64,000 nucleotides of DNA from CAWFMO01 sp963817065 (GTDB taxonomy: Bacteria; Actinomycetota; Thermoleophilia; Solirubrobacterales; 70-9). A model generated the notes under the pieces. That model was given only the letters and a program-made list of their open reading frames with translations. It ran no database searches and was not told the DNA's origin. Location: contig CAWFMO010000001.1 of the NCBI GenBank assembly GCA_963817065.1, positions 682,001 through 746,000 on the forward strand, read 5' to 3'. This document shows positions 59,122 through 64,000 of this stretch, piece after piece (position 1 is the stretch's first letter; each line of letters begins with the position of its first letter). The position numbers were made by a program, and so were the translations under genes.

Positions 59122-59811
59122 ATGGGGTACTACCTGAAGGGCTTTCTGGGAGCCGCGCTCTTCTTCGGTGGCGTCGCGCTCTTCAACGTCAAGCTCGTCG
59201 AGCTGCTCGAGACCGGCACCTGCGCATCGGGCAACGTTCCCTACGAGATCGCCCAGGGCTACGAATGCCCCGAGGGGACGGGGACCGACATGCTGCTGCT
59301 GACCGGTTCGATCTTCGCCGGGTTGATCGGCGCCGCGATCTACGCGTTCCGCGGCGAGTCGCCGCGCGGGTCGGGCGGCCCCGGCTTCAGCGGGTTCTTC
59401 GGCGCCGGGACTTTCGCCTGGGGGTTCTTCTTCGCCGCCACGGGCGCGGTTTCGCTCTACACGGCGCTGACCAACGACACCATCGGCGAGGACGGCGAGC
59501 TCGGCGGGATGATCGTCGGCGTCACGTTCCTGCTCATGGGCGTGCCGGCGCTTGTGATCTCGCTCTGGGGGCTGATCAAGAGCTTCGGCGGCTCGCGCCG
59601 CGACGAGCGGCCGCCGGGCCTGGGCACGACCGGCGCGAGCGCAGCGAGCGCGACGGGCAGCGGCCTGTTCGGCACCCCGGCCGCGGCGCCGATGGCGGGC
59701 GGCAGCGACGACGCGCTCGGCAAGATCGAGCGCCTGAACCAGCTGCGCAAGTCCGGCGCCCTGACCGAGTCCGAGTTCGAGCGCGAGAAATCAAAGGTGT
59801 TGGGTGGCTGA
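59122..59811 (+). CDS. Membrane protein with C-terminal SHOCT domain
   Basis: A 229-residue protein with four hydrophobic helices (about 5-27, 55-75, 88-110, 120-150) and a cytosolic Gly/Ala linker. It ends with 'DDALGKIERLNQLRKSGALTESEFEREKSKVL', a SHOCT domain like that of the protein at 49500-50870. Extracellular Cys pair between the first helices ('TGTCASGN...GYECPEGTG'). Function unknown. It overlaps the acylase gene by 8 bases. Confidence 0.8.
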   Translation: MGYYLKGFLGAALFFGGVALFNVKLVELLETGTCASGNVPYEIAQGYECPEGTGTDMLLLTGSIFAGLIGAAIYAFRGESPRGSGGPGFSGFFGAGTFAWGFFFAATGAVSLYTALTNDTIGEDGELGGMIVGVTFLLMGVPALVISLWGLIKSFGGSRRDERPPGLGTTGASAASATGSGLFGTPAAAPMAGGSDDALGKIERLNQLRKSGALTESEFEREKSKVLGG

Positions 59812-62422
59812 GCGACGGCGCGTGAAGCGGCACCTGAAGATCCTCGTCGCGGCGATCGCGATCGCGATCCTGCCGGCGGCCGAGGCGGCGGCGCAGAGCT
59901 ACAGCGCCGACATCCGCCGTGACACCAACGGCATCCCCCACATCCTCGCCCAGGACTTCGGCGGCATGGGCTACGGCTACGGCTACGCGTTCGCCCAGGA
60001 CAACATCTGCACGATCGCCGAGTCCTACGTGACCGTGCGCGGGGAGCGCTCGCGCTACTTCGGCCCCAACGGCTCCTACCAGCAGCGCGGCAACGGCTTC
60101 TCGGCCAACAACCTCAACTCCGACTTCTTCTACACGCGGATCATCGACGACGGCACAATCGAGGACCTGCTCGCCCAGCCGCCCCCGAACGGGCCGGTTT
60201 CCGGGATTCGCCAGGGGGTCCGCGGCTACGTCGCCGGCTACAACAGGTACCTCGCCGACACCGGGGTCGCGAACCTCCCCGACCCCCGCTGTCGCGGCGC
60301 CTCGTGGGTCAAGCCGATCAACGAGATCGATGCCTACCGCCGCTTCTACCAGCTCTCGCTGCTCGCCTCGCAGACGGTCGCGATCGACGGGATCGCGACC
60401 GCGCAGCCGCCGCCGATCGACTCCGGCGCCAGCCCCGGCGACGACCCCGGCTTCAACACCCAGGCGAAGGCCGAGGACCTCGCCGAGGCGATGAAGAACT
60501 TCCCGCTCGGGGGGATCGGCTCGAACGGCGTCGGGCTCGGCTCCGAGGCGACCGACAACGGAAAGGGGATGCTGCTCGCCAACCCGCACTTCCCCTGGGA
60601 CGGCTCGGAGCGCTTCTACCAGTCGCATCTGACGATCCCGGGTGTGGTCAACGTCTCCGGCGGATCGCTGTTCGGGGTCCCGATCGTCCTCATCGGCCAC
60701 AACGAGAACCTCGCCTGGACCCACACGGTCTCGACCGCCTACCGCTTCACGCCGTTCGAGGAGATCATCAACCCGCTCAACACGACCCAGTACCTCTACG
60801 ACGGCCAGTTCCGCGACATGGACGAAGACAAGGTCACGGTCCAGGTCCTGACCGACGACGGCACGCTCGAGGACCGCACGCGGACGCTCTACTCGACCCA
60901 CCACGGGCCGATCATCAGCAGCCTCTCGGGGGTTCCGCTGCCCTGGCTGCCGGTGATCGCGTTCACGATGGGCGACGTCAACGCGGGCAACTTCCGCCAC
61001 CTCAACCACTGGTTCGAGGCCAACCAGGCCCAGAGCGTCGGACGCCTCGACGAGATCGAGCGCACTTACCAGGGGATCCCGTGGGTGAACACGATCGCCG
61101 CCGACTCCTCCGGCAAGGCCTACTACGCCGACATCGGGGCGATCCCGCACGTCACCGACGAGAAGACGCTGCTCTGCAACACGCCGCTCGGGATCGTGAC
61201 CTCGGCGCTGCTGCGGCTGCCGATCCTCAACGGCGCGACCTCGGCCTGCGAGTGGGGCACCGACCCCGACTCGGTCGCACCGGGGATCTTCGGGCCCTCG
61301 AACGAGCCCTCGCACATCCGCGACGACTACACCAGCAACATGAACGACAGCTACTGGCTCTCCAACCCCGAGGCGCCGCTCGAGGGCTTCGACCGGATCA
61401 TCGGCGACGAGCGCGCCCCGCGCGCGCTGCGCACGCGGCTCGGGCTGAAGATCATCGAGCAGCGCCTCGACGGCTCCGACGGGCTGCCCGGCAACCGCTT
61501 CAGCCGCCAGCAGCTCCAGGACGCCGTCTTCAACAACCGCCAGTACGCCGGCGAGATCTGGCGCGACCCGCTCGTCACCCTCTGCCGGACGGCGCCGCTC
61601 GGATTCCTGATCGGGTCGACCGGGCCGGTCGAGGTCGGCTCCGCCTGCCCGGTGCTCGAGAACTGGGACCTCCACGACAACCTCGACTCGCGCGGCGCGC
61701 TGCTCTTCCGCCGCTTCGCGACCCGCGCGCTCGCCAACCTGCTTCCCGTCCCGCTCCCGCTTCCCACCGGTGACCCGCTGGTCTTCGGCGGCCTCTTCAA
61801 CCCCTCCGACCCCGTCAACACCCCGGCCGGCCTCAACATCCTCAGTCCCAAGATAATCCTTGCGTTCGCCGACGCGGTCAGCGACCTGCGCGGGGCGGGG
61901 ATCCCGCTCGACGCCCCGCTTCGCGACTGGCAGTACGAGCGCCGCGGCGACGAGAAGATCCCGATCCACGGCGGCCCGGGCACGGCCGGCGTCTTCAACG
62001 CGATCAACGTCAACTGGGTCAAGGACGGCGCCGAGCCCGGCTATCCGAACGTCCCCCACGGCTCGAGCTTCGTGATGGTGACCCAGTTCACGAACGGCTG
62101 CCCCGACGACCGCTCGATCCTCACCTACTCGCAGTCGGAGAACCCGAACTCGCCCTACAACGCGAACCAGACGCGGATGTTCTCGCGCAAGCAGTGGGTC
62201 AATCCCGCCTTCTGCGAGGCCGAGGTGCTCGCCGAGCCTGGCCTGACGATCACCAGGATCTGCTCCTCGGGCCCGTGCCCCAGCCGCGAGGCGGCGGCGC
62301 CGCCGGCGCCGGCGGCGAAGCCGAAGCGCAAGTGCAAGAAGCTGAAGTCGAAGCGCAAGCGCAAGCAGTGCGCGAAGAAGCGCCGCAAGAACAAGAAGAA
62401 CAAGAACAAGAAGAAGAAGTAG
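59804..62422 (+). CDS. Secreted penicillin acylase family protein with polybasic tail
   Basis: An 872-residue N-terminal-nucleophile hydrolase of the penicillin/aculeacin acylase family. GTG 59804 (or 59822) gives a basic n-region and signal peptide 'HLKILVAAIAIAILPAAEAAAQ'. 'DTNGIPHILAQDFGGMGYGYGYAFAQDNIC' is the family start. Cleavage should occur before Ser in 'GIGSNGVGLG' (about residue 240), making the catalytic Ser. The family deacylates amides such as acyl-homoserine lactones, lipopeptides or beta-lactams; which one is unknown. The protein ends in a 34-residue Lys/Arg/Asn tail with Cys spaced by 11 residues, encoded by a run of AAG/AAC codons. Confidence 0.9.
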   Translation: MAERRRVKRHLKILVAAIAIAILPAAEAAAQSYSADIRRDTNGIPHILAQDFGGMGYGYGYAFAQDNICTIAESYVTVRGERSRYFGPNGSYQQRGNGFSANNLNSDFFYTRIIDDGTIEDLLAQPPPNGPVSGIRQGVRGYVAGYNRYLADTGVANLPDPRCRGASWVKPINEIDAYRRFYQLSLLASQTVAIDGIATAQPPPIDSGASPGDDPGFNTQAKAEDLAEAMKNFPLGGIGSNGVGLGSEATDNGKGMLLANPHFPWDGSERFYQSHLTIPGVVNVSGGSLFGVPIVLIGHNENLAWTHTVSTAYRFTPFEEIINPLNTTQYLYDGQFRDMDEDKVTVQVLTDDGTLEDRTRTLYSTHHGPIISSLSGVPLPWLPVIAFTMGDVNAGNFRHLNHWFEANQAQSVGRLDEIERTYQGIPWVNTIAADSSGKAYYADIGAIPHVTDEKTLLCNTPLGIVTSALLRLPILNGATSACEWGTDPDSVAPGIFGPSNEPSHIRDDYTSNMNDSYWLSNPEAPLEGFDRIIGDERAPRALRTRLGLKIIEQRLDGSDGLPGNRFSRQQLQDAVFNNRQYAGEIWRDPLVTLCRTAPLGFLIGSTGPVEVGSACPVLENWDLHDNLDSRGALLFRRFATRALANLLPVPLPLPTGDPLVFGGLFNPSDPVNTPAGLNILSPKIILAFADAVSDLRGAGIPLDAPLRDWQYERRGDEKIPIHGGPGTAGVFNAINVNWVKDGAEPGYPNVPHGSSFVMVTQFTNGCPDDRSILTYSQSENPNSPYNANQTRMFSRKQWVNPAFCEAEVLAEPGLTITRICSSGPCPSREAAAPPAPAAKPKRKCKKLKSKRKRKQCAKKRRKNKKNKNKKKK

Positions 62423-62424
62423 CC

Positions 62425-64000
62425 GTGAGGGTGCTGGCCGTGGCGCTGGGCCTGGCGCTGAGCGCGACCGCCACCCCGGCGCTCGCGTCGCCGCCGATCC
62501 ACGCCCACCGCGGCGGCGCGCTGGTCGAGGGCGTGCCGACCTACCCGGAGAACTCGCTGCCGGCGCTGGCCGCCGCCGCGTCGGGGGGATTCATCCTCGA
62601 GTTCGACGTCAAGCTGAGCGCCGACGACGTCCCGGTCGTGATCCACGACCCGACCCTCGACCGGACGACCGACTGCACCGGGCGGGTCGACGCGCTGACC
62701 GCGGCCCAGCTCCGCGCCCAGTGCCGGGTCGACATCCTCGGCACCGACGACAACTCCGTCCAGCTCGGCCCGGGCGACTCGCGCCGCGCGGTGGTCCCCA
62801 CCCTCGCCGAGGTCCTCGACCTCGCGGTCGAGCGCGGAGCCTCGATCAACGTCGAAGTCAAGAACGCTCCCACCGACCCCGACTTCGATCTCAGCGGCGT
62901 AAACGCCGGCGCGGTCGCGTCCGCGATCGAGTCGAGCGGGATCCCGCGCTCGCGGGTGATCGTGCAGAGCTTCTGGCCGCTCGACCTCGTCGTCGTCAAG
63001 GCGAGGCTGCCCGACGTCGACGCGTCGCTGCTGACGCTGGCGGCGCTCAACGAGGCCGGCCCCGCGGGCGCGACCGCGATCGGGGCGGAGTGGTTCTCGC
63101 CCGGCTGGCCGGTCTCGTCGGTGACGATCGCCGAGGCCCACGCGCTCGGGCGACAGGTCGTTCCCTACACGCTCGACTCCGAGGGCGAGCTCGGCGCCGC
63201 GATCGAGGCCGGGGCCGACGCGCTGATCAGCAACGATCCGACGCGCGCGCGGCGCGTCGGCCGCGCGCTCGAGCCGCCGGCGCCGCCCTCGCCGCCGCCG
63301 CCGAGCGACGGGGAGTGCGCCGCTGCGAGGGCCTCGCGGACCTCGCCCGCGATCAGCTCCTACGACCCCGAGCCGGGCGCCCCGCGGGTGTTCGCGATGC
63401 AGCCCAAGCAGGAGCTGCGCCACGTCGTCACCTACCGCGCCTTCCGGACCAAGATCGAGTGCATGGTCCGCGAGCAGGTCGTACCGCGGATGGCTTCCGG
63501 GCGGCCGAACGTGATCGCCTTCAACGAGGACATCGGGCTGATGACGATCGCGACCGGGAGCCGCGGAACGCTGTCGCGCGAGATCTTCGGCGACTTTGCG
63601 CTCGCCCCGGTCTGCGAGCCGATCGGGGTCCCGTGCGGGACGCTCGGCGCGCTGGCCGCGGCCGGCGCCTCGTACACGCTGCCGCTGGCGCTCTACCGGC
63701 TGCGCTTTCCGCTCTCGGGGCTGCTGTCCTCGCCGTTCGTCGCCGCCACCGACACCTTCGCCCGCGGCTGGATGCAGACGTTCTCCGACATCGCCAAGCG
63801 CTACGGCGTCTACATCGTCGGCTCGGCGAACCAGGCCCCGTTCCGCGAGTCGCGCGACCCGAGCGAGATCGCCGCCTTCGCCGACCCCGACCAGCCGCCG
63901 CCCAGCTCCGTCTATATCGCAACGTCCGGTGAGGTCTTCAACGAGGTTTTCATGTGGGGGCCGGACGACGTCCGGGTCGAGGGGCCGCGGCCGCTGCGAA
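62425..64000 (+). CDS. Secreted GDPD-nitrilase fusion (partial, runs off the window)
   Basis: The reading frame from GTG 62425 is open to base 64000 (525 codons, no stop). 'RVLAVALGLALSATATPALA' is a signal peptide. Residues about 28-280 form a glycerophosphodiester phosphodiesterase: 'IHAHRGGALVEG', 'ENSLPAL', 'LEFDVKLSADDVPVVIHDPTLDRTT', 'NVEVKNAPT' and 'DALISNDPTRA'. After a Pro linker, residues about 330-525 resemble a carbon-nitrogen hydrolase: 'NVIAFNEDIGL' (Glu expected) and 'KRYGVYIVGSANQAPF'. The catalytic Cys block lies beyond or is unclear. It follows the acylase by 2 bases. The fusion suggests extracellular phospholipid headgroup or amide breakdown. Confidence 0.75.
   Translation, partial: MRVLAVALGLALSATATPALASPPIHAHRGGALVEGVPTYPENSLPALAAAASGGFILEFDVKLSADDVPVVIHDPTLDRTTDCTGRVDALTAAQLRAQCRVDILGTDDNSVQLGPGDSRRAVVPTLAEVLDLAVERGASINVEVKNAPTDPDFDLSGVNAGAVASAIESSGIPRSRVIVQSFWPLDLVVVKARLPDVDASLLTLAALNEAGPAGATAIGAEWFSPGWPVSSVTIAEAHALGRQVVPYTLDSEGELGAAIEAGADALISNDPTRARRVGRALEPPAPPSPPPPSDGECAAARASRTSPAISSYDPEPGAPRVFAMQPKQELRHVVTYRAFRTKIECMVREQVVPRMASGRPNVIAFNEDIGLMTIATGSRGTLSREIFGDFALAPVCEPIGVPCGTLGALAAAGASYTLPLALYRLRFPLSGLLSSPFVAATDTFARGWMQTFSDIAKRYGVYIVGSANQAPFRESRDPSEIAAFADPDQPPPSSVYIATSGEVFNEVFMWGPDDVRVEGPRPLR

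Noticed and set aside
59576..62059. 827-codon open frame antisense to the penicillin acylase
   Set aside because: High-GC antisense shadow with repetitive Val/Arg/Asp/Gly and no domain; the sense gene has clear family motifs.

Overview
The window reads as a chromosomal segment of a high-GC actinobacterium. The very GC-rich codon use, GTG and TTG starts, an actinobacterial-length S-adenosylhomocysteine hydrolase, a DesA3-type desaturase with its reductase, a DUF3556 membrane protein, and secreted proteins ending in long Lys/Arg-rich tails together suggest class Thermoleophilia (Solirubrobacterales-like). That placement is an inference; no rRNA or other marker is present. I found no tRNA, rRNA, CRISPR array, insertion sequence, integrase or phage gene.

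Layout. 1-5.4 kb: a secreted DUF3089 alpha/beta hydrolase, a cupredoxin, a methyltransferase, an SDR, a small zinc ribbon and a HAMP-type class III nucleotide cyclase. 5.4-8.0 kb (minus): three secreted surface-type proteins resembling SipW/TasA-dependent systems. 8.1-11.7 kb: a frameshifted VOC gene, then a CrtI-like FAD oxidoreductase coupled to a DUF3556 membrane protein. 11.8-14.1 kb: a RibD-like reductase and a glnK-amt pair in which both proteins depart from the textbook residues. 14.2-19.4 kb: two lipid-type oxidoreductases and a frameshifted TetR, divergent from an SCP-x-like thiolase and acyl-CoA dehydrogenase. 19.4-25.7 kb: a tailed secreted protein, GST-like and GIY-YIG proteins, ahcY, greA, and a MarR/DoxX divergon with tandem operators. 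25.8-30.1 kb: a translationally coupled operon of a His/Asp-rich multi-pass membrane protein, an SDR and a flavin monooxygenase. 30.1-33.4 kb: TetR, ferredoxin-type reductase and fatty acid desaturase.

33.4-46.9 kb: a tailed lipase, a CHASE2 cyclase, a FecR-like secreted protein, two paralogous trypsin-like proteases, an MpaB-like oxygenase with TetR, an enoyl-CoA hydratase, a TetR/MFS efflux divergon with twin operators, a decayed tailed-protein remnant and a receptor Ser/Thr kinase. 46.9-54.7 kb: small envelope and stress proteins, a lactate-oxidase-family enzyme, CsbD, SHOCT membrane proteins, a FAD oxidoreductase with GNAT, a stand-alone LigD phosphoesterase domain and a wax ester synthase/DGAT. 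54.7-58.4 kb: a complete osmoprotectant ABC importer operon. 58.4-64 kb: zinc ribbon, NUDIX, a SHOCT protein, a tailed penicillin acylase, and a secreted GDPD-nitrilase fusion that runs off the end.

Main themes: lipid and sterol-like metabolism (thiolase, ACAD, hydratase, desaturase, DGAT, SDRs, BVMO-like enzyme) under several TetR regulators; a large secreted hydrolase set, four of whose intact members and one remnant concern a basic C-terminal tail theme; and nitrogen, osmotic and second-messenger signalling. Most operons are tightly packed with ATGA/TGATG overlaps. Two genes (VOC, TetR) are frameshifted, which is either decay or assembly error.
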